64,000 nt of DNA from Gammaproteobacteria bacterium (GCA_021151835.1 JAGKWO010000019.1:30200-94199); one strand, 5' to 3'; shown: positions 1 through 9,307, counted from the stretch's first letter. Notes: generated by a model not told the origin, from the sequence alone. Numbers and translations: made by a program.

Positions 1-1
1 C

Positions 2-313
2 GGACGCTGGCTACTTAACAGTGATCATCTACATAGCGAAAGCGAATTATCGTTGATGCAACGTGATCAACAAGACGTAAAAGAATCTATCATCGACCGG
101 ACTTTTGTCGCGGATGGGGTCCGCTGGATTGTGGACTACAAAAGCAGTGAACCTGAAGCAGGCCAAACCATGGACGTTTTTTATGCGCAGGAACTGGACA
201 TGTATAAGGGGCAATTATCGCGCTATAAAAAATTAATGGCAGCAACCGAAACCCTACCGATTAAAACCGCACTTTATTGGGTAAGCCTGGGAACACTGCG
301 CGAAATTTCATAA
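2..313 (+). CDS. C-terminal end of a UvrD/AddA-like helicase-nuclease (5' truncated)
   Basis: The reading frame is open from base 2, so this is the last ~103 residues of a gene that starts outside the window. The stretch DRTFVADGVRWIVDYKSSEP has the acidic-then-'DYK' layout of the PD-(D/E)xK nuclease domain found at the C terminus of AddA/RecB-type exonucleases, and the following segment (Y..QL..YKKLM) fits the helical end of that domain. Such proteins unwind and resect DNA ends during recombinational repair in the cytoplasm. Only the nuclease end is visible, so the helicase part is inferred from family architecture. An internal TTG-ATG pair at 53-58 is not a real start, because homologous-looking sequence continues upstream of it. 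Confidence 0.7.
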   Translation, partial: GRWLLNSDHLHSESELSLMQRDQQDVKESIIDRTFVADGVRWIVDYKSSEPEAGQTMDVFYAQELDMYKGQLSRYKKLMAATETLPIKTALYWVSLGTLREIS

Positions 314-431
314 CATAAACAGACACCCGGAAACTACCGGGTGTCTCGTCAGAAAATCGCAGAATGGCAGCGCAGATTTAATAACATTCCCTGACATCAC
401 GAGCACAGTTCCCGGTATAAAAACCAAATGG

Positions 432-1004
432 TTATTTTCGCTTGCGGCGAAACCATCCCACAGAAAACAAACCTATTACAAGGAGCATCCATGATGAGGA
501 TTCATCAAGCTCTTTGCGGAGTACGTCAACCTCCCAGCGGACTTCGTCTATCCATAGTGTATCTGGCGCGGTTTGAAGCCCGATAAAAAGCAATCCGGTT
601 TTTACGGGATCATACACACAATTAAAATTTTCATCCCACCACAAACAATGGTATTCGTTCGCCGGATCAAATGCGGTGCTCTCGGTATAAAGACCGGTGT
701 CAATATCCGGATTCCAATTGAAACGCTCACCGAATAATATTTTAGTAAACCCCATAAATTCGGCCGTTTCATCGCCGGGCATATCGGTCAGGCTATCATC
801 ATTTAATTCGCGGAAATAAATAAACAAATCCACGTTTAACAGGCGGTCTGTTTTCGGGTTAAAGCCATGGATTGTCATATCGGCAGATAAGGTTGTGAAT
901 TCTCCTACCGCAATGTCTTTCTGGATATCCACCAGGAAAAGCGCCGAGGATTGTGACGATAATAACGCGAGGAATAACATAATCTTTAGTTTTAGCCATT
1001 TCAT
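432..1004 (-). CDS. Secreted protein with PEP-CTERM-like C-terminal anchor
   Basis: About 190 residues. The start at 1004 is chosen because GGAGGG lies 7 bases upstream and the protein then begins with a signal peptide (MKWLKLKIMLFLALLSSQSSA). The C terminus is a single hydrophobic segment followed by a basic tail (WMLLVIGLFSVGWFRRKRK), the tripartite layout of exosortase-sorted proteins, though the diagnostic Pro-Glu-Pro is replaced by Glu-Ser-Ser-Ser. The middle is acidic and aromatic, with a few cysteines and no recognised domain. Function is unknown. It is probably exported and held in or sorted from the inner membrane. No exosortase gene is in the window. Confidence 0.65.
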   Translation of the reverse strand: MKWLKLKIMLFLALLSSQSSALFLVDIQKDIAVGEFTTLSADMTIHGFNPKTDRLLNVDLFIYFRELNDDSLTDMPGDETAEFMGFTKILFGERFNWNPDIDTGLYTESTAFDPANEYHCLWWDENFNCVYDPVKTGLLFIGLQTAPDTLWIDEVRWEVDVLRKELDESSSWMLLVIGLFSVGWFRRKRK

Positions 1005-1224
1005 CCAGCATCCCTCCATAACAATGGGCATTGATAATTGAGCAGCTTGATCAGACTGACTGGCATCATTCAGTAATTGATTTATGACCTGCACGAATAT
1101 ACGCGCGCTACCTGACGGGGAGCAACCTGGTTTATCTGCCGTCTTGTGCTGATTTGAGATTAGCCAGAAGAACCATATAACTTCAGCGACGCCTTATTTA
1201 TGCGCAGCTATCAGAGGGAGCAAT

Positions 1225-1809
1225 TCAGGGTTGAAGAAGGTAAGGCGCAATGTGTTTGCGTAATTGGGCAAAGAATACGGCAAACTCAGCCTCATAAAGA
1301 TCATAATTCTCTAGCAGTACCAGTGTTGCTGCGCCTAAATTGGCAGGGCGCCGGAGCCTTAGATCAATTCGTTGCAACGCTATATTAACTCCGGCAACCT
1401 CCTGGTAAGTTTCAAAAATATTATGCTCAAAGAGGCGCTTGAATTTAGAGAGGATATCTTCCGGCACCTCTCTTTCTATGCGATCCAGATCGCGATAAAA
1501 ATGCCGGGAAAAATCGTGCAAGCCAATCGATGAATAAGTAGCCCAGTTTTTTGCTAAAAAATGATCGTAAAAAACATCCGTTAAAATACCGCCATACCGT
1601 TTATAGTTTGCCGGCATGCGACCTACGCTATTTCGGACGATGGGATGGGAATCCGTAAACGCATCGATTGCCTTGTGGCAAACAATGCCCTCCTGAAATG
1701 GCGGAGTGAATTTCCTTAACTCGGTGATTGAAACCAGATCCGGCAATATATTACCTACGCGAAACTCTATATTCGCTTTGGATAAATAGGCATGGGCCAG
1801 CCAATTCAT
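1225..1809 (-). CDS. AcpH-like acyl carrier protein phosphodiesterase
   Basis: About 194 residues. The protein opens with MNWLAHAYLS and carries GNILPDLV, HKAIDAFTDSHP and LTDVFYDHFLAKNW. These are the conserved blocks of the ACP phosphodiesterase (AcpH) family, HD-like metal enzymes that remove the 4'-phosphopantetheine group from acyl carrier protein in the cytoplasm. The ATG at 1809 is preferred over an upstream TTG because family members begin at this MN(W/F)LAH motif, although no strong ribosome site precedes it. It stands alone, followed by the unrelated dehydrogenase operon in the same orientation. The family is clear; activity of this copy is inferred. Confidence 0.82.
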   Translation of the reverse strand: MNWLAHAYLSKANIEFRVGNILPDLVSITELRKFTPPFQEGIVCHKAIDAFTDSHPIVRNSVGRMPANYKRYGGILTDVFYDHFLAKNWATYSSIGLHDFSRHFYRDLDRIEREVPEDILSKFKRLFEHNIFETYQEVAGVNIALQRIDLRLRRPANLGAATLVLLENYDLYEAEFAVFFAQLRKHIAPYLLQP

Positions 1810-1947
1810 AGAGGAGTTATCCGTAGTTAATGTAACCAGCAATAATTAACTACGGATAGTAAAGCGCATTACTTATAGATTAAAGGTAATTTTAATAGCG
1901 CCCGCGAATCAGCGCGTAGATGCTGATGCACATCGCCTGTATTCAAA

Positions 1948-2496
1948 TTATCGGGTCGCCCAGGCGCGATCGCCCGGTTTGTAAGGTAATTCACCATCGA
2001 AACGCCCCGGAATCGGAACATGACGCAATACCTGGGTGCCACCCACTTCGGAGGTGAAGAAACCAAATAATGTCAGCTGTTTGATCATAGTGAAATAATG
2101 CATTCGCCCAGCGACGATTTCCGCTTTTGCATATTGGTCCAGTTGGTTAATAAATGTTTCGCGTTCAGCCGGTTGTAATGCCATAAAGCGACGGCCATAC
2201 GTTTTATAGCTGTGCTCCTCCAGCGCGACTAAACCATTGTGAAATATCGCCTGCTCTTCCGCTGTATAACAATCATTCACATAAACAACCATAAACTGGC
2301 CGACTTTTGCGTCTTTCGCTCCGGGGGTTTCCGTGCGTGGCAAAATGGTTTCGGCAATTTCATCCAGGAGCGCAATATCTTCCGCAGAAAACACCAGCGA
2401 TGCTGGCGTTGCACAACCGGTTAAGAGCGCACTGCTACCAATCATTGCGGTGCCGGTAGTCGCGGCAATCAATTTTAATAATTCGCGGCGATTCAT
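1948..2496 (-). CDS. Gluconate 2-dehydrogenase subunit 3-like Tat protein
   Basis: About 182 residues. It begins MNRRELLKLIAATTGTAM, a twin-arginine signal, followed by a lipobox-like LLTGC. The mature part (IALLDEIAETILPRTETPGAK) is the signature of the small subunit of FAD-dependent sugar dehydrogenases. These small subunits are typically exported with, and stabilise, a GMC-type catalytic subunit. Its ATG overlaps the stop of the preceding GMC gene (ATGA), indicating translational coupling. GGGGA precedes the start. I infer a periplasmic dehydrogenase complex in which this protein carries the Tat signal for its partner, which itself has none. Confidence 0.85.
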   Translation of the reverse strand: MNRRELLKLIAATTGTAMIGSSALLTGCATPASLVFSAEDIALLDEIAETILPRTETPGAKDAKVGQFMVVYVNDCYTAEEQAIFHNGLVALEEHSYKTYGRRFMALQPAERETFINQLDQYAKAEIVAGRMHYFTMIKQLTLFGFFTSEVGGTQVLRHVPIPGRFDGELPYKPGDRAWATR

Positions 2497-4184
2497 TTCA
2501 GATTCCCCTTTTTCAATTCTTTTACTGCATGGTCTACGGCACGCGCAGTTAACGCCATATAAGTGAGCGATGGATTTACACAGGAGGCCGATGTCATACA
2601 AGCGCCGTCGGTAACAAACACGTTGGGCGCATCCCATACCTGGTTAAATGCATTGAGCACTGAGGTTTTTGCATCGCGCCCCATACGCGCGGTGCCCATT
2701 TCATGAATCCCCATGCCCGGAGAATAACCCCAATCACCACCCTTCACATTTTTTACCCCAGCCGCTTCAAAGATATCAATCGCATCCTGCAGCATATCTT
2801 TGCGCATTGCTTTTTCGTTTTCACGAATCTCGACATCCATTGCCAATACTGGCAAACCCCATTTATCTTTTACGTTGTGGTCGAGATAAATGCGATTGTC
2901 GTGATGCGGCAACATTTCACCAAACGCGGTCATGCCGATAGTCCAGGCACCCGGTTCGGCGAGCGCATTTTTAAAATTCGCGCCCACGCCCATTTCGGCA
3001 ACGTTCCTGTTCCAATCTTCGCGACTGGCACCACCCTGGTAACCAAAACCACGCACATAGTTACGCGGCTCATCATCCAGGTTGCGGAAACGCGGCACAT
3101 AAAAACCGGCAGGACGACGGCCGTAGTAGTACTTGTCTTCAAAACCTTCCACGAGACCACTGGCGCCAACACGGAAATGATGGTCCATGACGTTATGGCC
3201 CAATTCACCACTACTGCTCCCCAAGCCACCCGGCCAGATATCGGTAGCTGAATTCATCAAAATCCAGGTGGAATTAAAACTGGATGCGTTGAGGAAAATA
3301 ATATTTGCGGTGAATTCGTACGTTTGATTGGTTTCCGCATCAATCACTTCTACACCACGCGCGCGCTTTTTATCTTTGTCATACAGCACCTGGCTCACAA
3401 TTGAAAAAGGGCGCAAGGTTAAATTGCCGGTTTTCATTGCCGCTGGCAGTGTGGATGACTGGGTACTGAAGTAGGCACCAAACGGGCAACCCAACCAGCA
3501 TTTATTCCGATATTGGCAATTCACCCGGCCCTGTTCCGGCTTGGGTTGTGTAATGTTAGCGGTGCGGCTGTTGATCATTAAACGTTTTCCGCCGTACGCT
3601 TTTTTGATGCGCGCGGCCACATCTTTTTCAACGCAATTCAATTCGATCGGCGGTAAAAATTTACCATCGGGCAAATGATCCAGCCCTTCCACTGTGCCGG
3701 AGATTCCTGCAAAGGTTTCTACATAATCGTACCAGGGCGCAATATCCTGGTAACGAATCGGCCAATCAATTGCGATGCCTTCGCGCAAATTCGCTTCAAA
3801 ATCGCGCTGGCTTAAACGGTAACTTTGGCGGCCCCACAATAACGAGCGCCCGCCCACGTGATAACCCCGATACCAATCGAAGCGTTTCTTTTCCACATAG
3901 GGGCTTTCCTGTTCATTAGCCCACATGCCATTGGTCTCTTCATTCAATACAAAATCCCGTTGCAACACCGGGTGATTACGTTTCATTTCCTGCGTGGGGC
4001 GGCCATGGTGCGGATAATCCCACGGATCTTTGGAGGCATTTACATAATCTTTAATGTGTTCAATATTACGGCCGCGTTCCAGCAATAAAACTTTCAAACC
4101 TTTTTCAGTCAGTTCTTTTGCAGCCCAACCACCGCTGATACCGGAACCAACAACGATGGCATCAAAGTGTTGTGTAGTAGACAT
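2493..4184 (-). CDS. GMC-family FAD-dependent sugar dehydrogenase, large subunit
   Basis: About 563 residues. The Rossmann FAD motif (VVGSGISGGWAAKEL) is at the very N terminus, and C-terminal segments such as GIHEMGTARMG and VTDGACMTSASCVNPSLTYM match GMC oxidoreductases related to gluconate 2-dehydrogenase and glucoside 3-dehydrogenase. A cysteine-containing block (CQYRNKCWLGCPFGAY) resembles the cluster- or haem-proximal Cys motif of the membrane-linked members. There is no signal peptide of its own, which fits export as a hitchhiker with the Tat-bearing small subunit encoded immediately downstream. The start at 4184 follows AGAGGT. The context with a TIM-barrel isomerase suggests oxidation of a sugar or glycoside (perhaps at C3) in the periplasm; the substrate is not determined by the sequence. 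Confidence 0.85.
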   Translation of the reverse strand: MSTTQHFDAIVVGSGISGGWAAKELTEKGLKVLLLERGRNIEHIKDYVNASKDPWDYPHHGRPTQEMKRNHPVLQRDFVLNEETNGMWANEQESPYVEKKRFDWYRGYHVGGRSLLWGRQSYRLSQRDFEANLREGIAIDWPIRYQDIAPWYDYVETFAGISGTVEGLDHLPDGKFLPPIELNCVEKDVAARIKKAYGGKRLMINSRTANITQPKPEQGRVNCQYRNKCWLGCPFGAYFSTQSSTLPAAMKTGNLTLRPFSIVSQVLYDKDKKRARGVEVIDAETNQTYEFTANIIFLNASSFNSTWILMNSATDIWPGGLGSSSGELGHNVMDHHFRVGASGLVEGFEDKYYYGRRPAGFYVPRFRNLDDEPRNYVRGFGYQGGASREDWNRNVAEMGVGANFKNALAEPGAWTIGMTAFGEMLPHHDNRIYLDHNVKDKWGLPVLAMDVEIRENEKAMRKDMLQDAIDIFEAAGVKNVKGGDWGYSPGMGIHEMGTARMGRDAKTSVLNAFNQVWDAPNVFVTDGACMTSASCVNPSLTYMALTARAVDHAVKELKKGNLK

Positions 4185-4196
4185 AATCGTACCTCT

Positions 4197-4272
4197 GGAT
4201 AAAACACCAATTTTGGGGATAAAACACCAATTCTCGGGATAAAACGCATTCTCGGGATAACGCAATTCCCGG
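4197..4272. repeat. Degenerate 18-20 bp tandem repeat between operon genes
   Basis: Four head-to-tail copies start with GGATAA at 4197, 4217, 4237 and 4255 (units 20, 20, 18 and 18 bp; the first two read GGATAAAACACCAATT plus four variable bases). They fill most of the gap between the TIM-barrel gene and the GMC gene, just upstream of the GMC ribosome site at about 4190. Confidence 0.8.
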
Positions 4273-4279
4273 CCGGAAA

Positions 4280-5176
4280 TTACACGTCGCAAATGCGGAT
4301 AGCCGCTTGCAAGGACTCAATTTTTTCCTGGTCCGTTGCGCGTCTGGGCATAAATTCCTGCGCAACATATCCCTTGAAGCCGGTGGCCTGGATAGCGCGA
4401 ACAATCGCGGGATAATAAAGCTCCTGGGTATCATCAATTTCATTGCGACCGGGTACACCTGCCGTGTGGTAGTGACCAAAATAGTGATGATGGTTTTGAA
4501 TGGTGCGAATGATGTCGCCTTCGCTGATTTGCATGTGATAAATGTCGTACAGCAATTTAAAATTGGGGGAATCGAGGCGCTTGCATAATTCAATACCCCA
4601 AGCGGAGTTATCTGCAAAATAATCCGGATGATCAATTTTGCTATTGAATAATTCCATTTGCAAAATCACCCCGCGCCGTTCCGCGTGGGCAAGAATTTTT
4701 TTCAACCCTTTGGTAGCGTTTTTCAATCCCTCTTCCGGGTCTTTACCGCGCGCGTTGCCGCTAAAACAAATCAGATTTTGGTAACCGGCAGCGCTAACCA
4801 GGTCGATATGCTTCTGGTAGCGTTCAATCAGCGGCTTATGGAATTGGGCATCGCCCCAACCGTCTTCCAGATTCAGTTCGGCGCCGTTGCACATGGAGGA
4901 ATCCACTCCGTAGCGCTGGAGTATTGGCCAATCAGTTGGCCCCACCAGATCAATCGCCGAAAACCCTAAACGTTTGACCAGCAAACACAGCTCTTCAATG
5001 GATAGGAAACCAAACGTCCAGCGCGCGACCGAATGGCGAATATTACCTTTGAGTGCAGAAACTGGTGATGCAGTGGATGAAGCAGGCTCTACGCCAAGCG
5101 CCGCAAGGCTGGAAAGCCCCAACGCACTGGCGACAGCACCGCGCATTAATGCACGGCGATTTACAGATTGGGTCAT
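4280..5176 (-). CDS. Hydroxypyruvate isomerase-like TIM-barrel protein, Tat-exported
   Basis: About 298 residues. NRRALMRG then a hydrophobic stretch is a twin-arginine signal (residues ~6-35). The mature domain carries the Hyi/xylose-isomerase-like barrel landmarks LQMELFNSK, DHPDYFADN, LLYDIYHMQISEGD and FGHYHTAGVPGR, which supply the metal-binding Glu, Asp, His and Glu residues. It is first in a three-gene operon with the GMC dehydrogenase and its small subunit. Known family activities are sugar isomerisation or epimerisation; recently described 3-keto-glycoside pathways use comparable barrels with GMC dehydrogenases. A role in processing the keto-sugar made by the downstream enzyme is therefore my inference. 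AGAGAG lies upstream of the ATG. Confidence 0.8.
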   Translation of the reverse strand: MTQSVNRRALMRGAVASALGLSSLAALGVEPASSTASPVSALKGNIRHSVARWTFGFLSIEELCLLVKRLGFSAIDLVGPTDWPILQRYGVDSSMCNGAELNLEDGWGDAQFHKPLIERYQKHIDLVSAAGYQNLICFSGNARGKDPEEGLKNATKGLKKILAHAERRGVILQMELFNSKIDHPDYFADNSAWGIELCKRLDSPNFKLLYDIYHMQISEGDIIRTIQNHHHYFGHYHTAGVPGRNEIDDTQELYYPAIVRAIQATGFKGYVAQEFMPRRATDQEKIESLQAAIRICDV

Positions 5177-5689
5177 GGTTGCTCTCTATTTTTTTATAGC
5201 GTGTAGCGTGATTCTTATATCGCGGTTGAAAACGGATGCTTCCAAACCACTAACGGCTCTCTCCAAAGCCATCCTGAAAGGTTAGCCCGCCCCCAAACTG
5301 TAATCTATGCGGTCAACGGATCTTTACTTTTTATGACAATAACGTGCATAACTTTTTGGTTATTGATTCAGAATAAAAAGCATAAAATCGGAATAAAAAG
5401 TAAATACGGATACAACACCTGCTGCTACCGGCAGCTGTCTATTGAGGCCGAGCAACGCGCAACCGCTGTAGAGCAACGTTGCACTCCTGGTAATAATCGA
5501 GCTTCTTTTTAGCGTCCAATTGTCTTGCAGTTTGTTAACGCGTCGAGTTATTTATCCTGCGCGAGTGCTACTATCCATCGGCGGCTTTCCCGACAAGGTA
5601 ACGAGAAGGACTACAGGCATTTTGATCCCCAATGTTTTACAAATTAATGTGCCATCCAATTTGTACACACACATTTAAGGAATTGAAAA
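5177..5689. other. Intergenic region, 513 bp, between divergent genes
   Basis: This gap separates the minus-strand sugar-oxidation operon from the plus-strand PEP-CTERM gene and should hold both promoters. I see A/T-rich stretches with a repeated GAATAAAAAG (around 5370-5400) but no convincing gene, RNA or strong palindrome. Confidence 0.5.
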
Positions 5690-6382
5690 ATGAAACTCAC
5701 TAAATATCTACTGGCTATTACTACCACTATCGCCACATTGCTTTTTACCTCATCCGCATTTGCCTATATAAAAATCACCTATGAGGGTTCGTTTATTCCC
5801 TGGGAATCGGAATACACAGAATATGGGGATTGGGGCGAACCATCGTCATTTTTTCAAAATGATGTTGCGCATATAGAAGCAACATTCATCATCCCTGATT
5901 TTCAGGTTCCGCTGGATGAATGGAAATACCTGGAGTTTAAAAACTCTGCAATTGCGGTGAAATCCAGTTTTTTTGATTCAGTAACCATCGATCCCGAAAG
6001 CTATATCGGATTCTCCTATTACCCTGGTAATACCAACAGCAATTTCTACATTTCATTGGCTTTTACTGCAGCAGATACGCCCACAACGGGTGCAAACAGG
6101 CACGGGCTCTTTACAACCAATGGAATGTTTGATGAAGGTTACAGTGATGTGATTACACGGCAAGAAGCATTTACATTAACGCAAAATAACTGGATTTGGA
6201 AAAACGAATTTGATGAAGTATTAATCCCATCCACCACTGCGTCCTTTTTTAACTCCACCACCAATGCACGCCTGACTATTGAACGCGTCACAGTACCGGA
6301 ACCCTTATCGCCCCTGCTTCTGCTATCAGGCCTGGCGGGTATTTTTGTTGTGCGCAAAATGAATACAAAAACCCTTCGATAA
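5690..6382 (+). CDS. PEP-CTERM sorting domain protein
   Basis: 230 residues. The N-terminal signal peptide (MKLTKYLLAITTTIATLL then FTSSAFA) is followed by a beta-rich secreted domain with no recognised family. The C terminus VPEPLSPLLLLSGLAGIF, then a short basic tail, is a textbook PEP-CTERM exosortase signal. Such proteins are usually cleaved by an exosortase and released to the surface or exopolysaccharide matrix. AAGGA precedes the ATG and an intrinsic terminator follows the gene. No exosortase is visible here, so the sorting machinery must be elsewhere in the genome. Confidence 0.85.
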   Translation: MKLTKYLLAITTTIATLLFTSSAFAYIKITYEGSFIPWESEYTEYGDWGEPSSFFQNDVAHIEATFIIPDFQVPLDEWKYLEFKNSAIAVKSSFFDSVTIDPESYIGFSYYPGNTNSNFYISLAFTAADTPTTGANRHGLFTTNGMFDEGYSDVITRQEAFTLTQNNWIWKNEFDEVLIPSTTASFFNSTTNARLTIERVTVPEPLSPLLLLSGLAGIFVVRKMNTKTLR

Positions 6383-6421
6383 CAGATTGCACATCACCTT
6401 TTGAACCAGTGAGAAAACCTG

Positions 6422-6448
6422 AAGCCAGCGATTGCTGGCTTTATTTTT
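6422..6448 (+). terminator. Intrinsic terminator after the PEP-CTERM gene
   Basis: AAGCCAGC, a four-base loop, GCTGGCTT, then TATTTTT, 40 bases after the stop codon. Confidence 0.8.
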
Positions 6449-6682
6449 GGGGTTTCCTTGTTACCAGTTCAGCACATCGCTAACCCGCTAACCTGTTTCC
6501 ACCCGGCCATCATACGACTATATTAGCCTGGGCAGCCGGCCATTGAAGATGATGCCGGCAGATCGGCTATAGTACATTCATAACCACCGGTATCACCGGG
6601 CCTCACTGAATATGCGCCTTGTTATAAGTTGTTGCCCGGGCACTGTATAAATCGATTTACCGCTATTGACTCTGGAAAAACT

Positions 6683-8311
6683 ATGAAAATCTCGCATAAG
6701 TTAATTGTTATATTAGTCGTGTTATGCCTCTTTTTATTACTGATGAGTTCCATGGGGTGGATGACATTCAGGGCACAGCACGCCAGCCTTGAAACTATTT
6801 ACAAAGACCGGGTGATTCCGTTACGCGACCTGAAGGTAATTGCAGATGCCTATGCGGTATCAATCATCGACCTGGTTAATAAAACCAATGCCGGTTTGAC
6901 AACTGCGGAAGATGCATTGGCTGAAGTGGATACAGCAAACCAGCTTATCGATAAAAAATGGCATGCTTACATAAACACCCATATGATTGCCCAGGAAGAG
7001 AAATTGGCCAACGAAGCCAAACAACTTTTTCAATCAGCGAATCAAAGTATTCAGGAATTACGAACTGTTTTACAAAGTAAAAAAGGTTTGATTCCGGGCG
7101 AGCTGGAAGACTTTGATGGCGAACTCTACAAAACAATTGACCCCATCAGCAACAAAATCACGCAGCTTATTAATTTGCAACTCGATATCGTTGATAGTGA
7201 ACACAATAGCTCTGCCGCTCGCTATGAGCACATTGCATTGCTAAGTACCATCGGTATAGTCACTGCGGTAATTGCCAGTATCGCCAGCTTTTTTATCGGC
7301 TCGGCCATCATCGCGCAATTATCCAAATTGGGAACTGAACCGGCAGATTTGGCGCTAGCAGTTAAGGCCATCGCCGATGGTGACTTGTCATCGCGCGTCC
7401 AGGAAAAATCCGCAAAAAACGGTAGCGTAGCGCGGGAAACCAATAAAATGGCGGAGCAATTACAGAATGTAATCCTGAATGTCAGCAAGGTTAGTGATCA
7501 ACTACAATTAACGGCAGAACAATTAAAAAATCGCAGCGAAAAAAGCCTGTCCGACCTGGACACCCAACACCAGCAGATTGAGCAGGTTGCGACTGCAATG
7601 AATGAAATGACGGCAACCATTGCCGAAGTTGCGCGCAACGCCCAGGGCGCAGCACAGAACAGTGACGCCGCCGATAAACAAGTCCACGCCGGAACACAAT
7701 TAGTAGAAAATTCACTGCACTCCATTCTCCACTTAACCAATGATGTAAAAGAAGCGGCGACTGTTATTACCCGCTTGCAAAGCGACAGCACGGAAATTGG
7801 AAAAATCCTGGAGGTCATCCGCAGTATCGCCGAGCAAACCAATTTGCTGGCCCTGAACGCAGCAATTGAAGCAGCGCGCGCCGGTGAACAAGGGCGAGGT
7901 TTTGCTGTAGTTGCCGATGAAGTTCGCACCCTGGCAAGTAAAACCCATACCTCCACCCAGGAAATCCAGGCGATGATTGCCCGTTTGCAAACCGGGGTAA
8001 CGAATGCAGTACAAGTGATCGATAAAAGTTTAGGCAACTCGCAAAATACCGTGTCTTATGCCGAACAAATACGCAACGCGCTAGAGGAAATAAAAATATC
8101 GGTATCTGAAATCAATCACATGAATATTCAGATTGCGACTGCAACAGAAGAACAGACCATGGTGGCGGAAGAAGTGAATCGCAATATCATCAACATCAAT
8201 GAATTCACGTCCCAGACGACAACAACGGTTAGGCAGGTAGAAACTTCCGGCAAGCAACTTTCTGACTATGCATCGGAATTGCAGAAAAAGATTAGTTATT
8301 TTCGCGTGTAA
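6683..8311 (+). CDS. Methyl-accepting chemotaxis protein with four-helix-bundle sensor
   Basis: About 542 residues. TM1 is at residues ~7-27 and TM2 at ~190-215, flanking a ~160-residue all-helical periplasmic domain of the 4HB_MCP type (FRAQHASLETIYKDRVIPLR). A short HAMP-like segment leads to the cytoplasmic signalling tip, IAEQTNLLALNAAIEAARAG, which is the invariant CheA/CheW contact hairpin. The receptor senses a ligand in the periplasm and modulates the chemotaxis kinase. The ATG at 6683 is chosen because it places TM1 at the N terminus; an in-frame upstream ATG adds 18 residues without benefit. No C-terminal CheR pentapeptide is apparent. Confidence 0.88.
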   Translation: MKISHKLIVILVVLCLFLLLMSSMGWMTFRAQHASLETIYKDRVIPLRDLKVIADAYAVSIIDLVNKTNAGLTTAEDALAEVDTANQLIDKKWHAYINTHMIAQEEKLANEAKQLFQSANQSIQELRTVLQSKKGLIPGELEDFDGELYKTIDPISNKITQLINLQLDIVDSEHNSSAARYEHIALLSTIGIVTAVIASIASFFIGSAIIAQLSKLGTEPADLALAVKAIADGDLSSRVQEKSAKNGSVARETNKMAEQLQNVILNVSKVSDQLQLTAEQLKNRSEKSLSDLDTQHQQIEQVATAMNEMTATIAEVARNAQGAAQNSDAADKQVHAGTQLVENSLHSILHLTNDVKEAATVITRLQSDSTEIGKILEVIRSIAEQTNLLALNAAIEAARAGEQGRGFAVVADEVRTLASKTHTSTQEIQAMIARLQTGVTNAVQVIDKSLGNSQNTVSYAEQIRNALEEIKISVSEINHMNIQIATATEEQTMVAEEVNRNIININEFTSQTTTTVRQVETSGKQLSDYASELQKKISYFRV

Positions 8312-8374
8312 ATATTCAATAAATTTTAAAAATTTATTGTGGCCGGTGATTGGTCAACGGCCACAGTAAAATTC

Positions 8375-9112
8375 CTACTCACAACAATGTGAGCCTTCTT
8401 TTTTCTCGCCCTCATCGGGTAACTTTTTATGGTATTGATCGTGTAATTTCCACCACTCATACGGCTCGGTTTGCGGCCAGCCGGCGGGGGAATTTTCCCA
8501 TTTTTCCTGGCGGCCAAGCGGGGTCAAATCAAGGAAAGTCCACACACTGCCCAAATGCTCTACCCCGCGTCCGGTGCTAAAGTAGGTGTGATAAATATTG
8601 CCGGAGTCCTGTAAAAAAATATTCAACCCGTGCCCGCCCTCTTCGATCATAAAGTCAGGATTAAAACTATCGCTGGTGGAATACCAGGGAATATCCCAAC
8701 CCATGCGTTGTTTGAATGGGATTATTTCATCAACAGGCGCACGGGAAACCAATACAAACGTGGTATCGCGCGCATTCAAATGCGCGAGGTGGCCAACCAT
8801 ATCCGTAAACATACAACAGCCGGGGCAAGGTGAATCGTCGGCGGGTTTAAGCATATGGTGATATACAATCAGCTGGCGGCGGCCTTCAAACAATTCCCGT
8901 AAACCAACCTCGCCTTTTTCTCCCGCAAATACATATTTCTTGGTAACCAAAACCATCGGCTGGCGCCTGCGTTCAGCAGCCAATGCATCGCTCGCGCGGG
9001 TGTGTGCTTTTTCCCTCGCTATTAATTCTTCGTGATTTTTTAGCCACTCAGCCTGGCTAACAACAGGTGGCAGTGCTTTTAATGGTTCAGGGTTTTTCGG
9101 GGAAGTTGACAT
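8375..9112 (-). CDS. DUF899 thioredoxin-like protein
   Basis: 245 residues. It matches the DUF899 family by RRQLIVYHHML, PCPGCCMFTDM (a Cys-x-x-Cys-Cys cluster at the thioredoxin active-site position), GWDIPWYS and the C-terminal LDLTPLGRQE with a terminal CC pair. The family has a thioredoxin fold and is thought to act on thiols or peroxides; no substrate is established. AGGAGA sits just upstream of the ATG at 9112. It has its own transcription unit, convergent with the chemoreceptor gene. The two adjacent C-terminal cysteines are notable for a possible metal or disulfide site. Confidence 0.82.
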   Translation of the reverse strand: MSTSPKNPEPLKALPPVVSQAEWLKNHEELIAREKAHTRASDALAAERRRQPMVLVTKKYVFAGEKGEVGLRELFEGRRQLIVYHHMLKPADDSPCPGCCMFTDMVGHLAHLNARDTTFVLVSRAPVDEIIPFKQRMGWDIPWYSTSDSFNPDFMIEEGGHGLNIFLQDSGNIYHTYFSTGRGVEHLGSVWTFLDLTPLGRQEKWENSPAGWPQTEPYEWWKLHDQYHKKLPDEGEKKEGSHCCE

Positions 9113-9278
9113 GATGCTCTCCTTTCAGCAGGGACATAACCTCATTGAAATAGTAGACACTCACATCGGCAAAATTGCGGATTCATTGAATGCCTGGCAA
9201 TGCTAGTCGAACGAAGAATTATTGAATCGACATTTAGGGGATAAAAAGTGGATGCAGAGAGACCGTTGTCACTAAAAC

Positions 9279-9301
9279 AAAGGTGGCATTTAGCCACCTT
9301 T
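9279..9301 (-). terminator. Intrinsic terminator of the MBL-fold gene
   Basis: The hairpin AAAGGTGGC / GCCACCTTT with a five-base loop, followed on the minus strand by TTTGTTTT, lies immediately after the stop at 9308. Confidence 0.75.
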
Positions 9302-9307
9302 AGCTTT

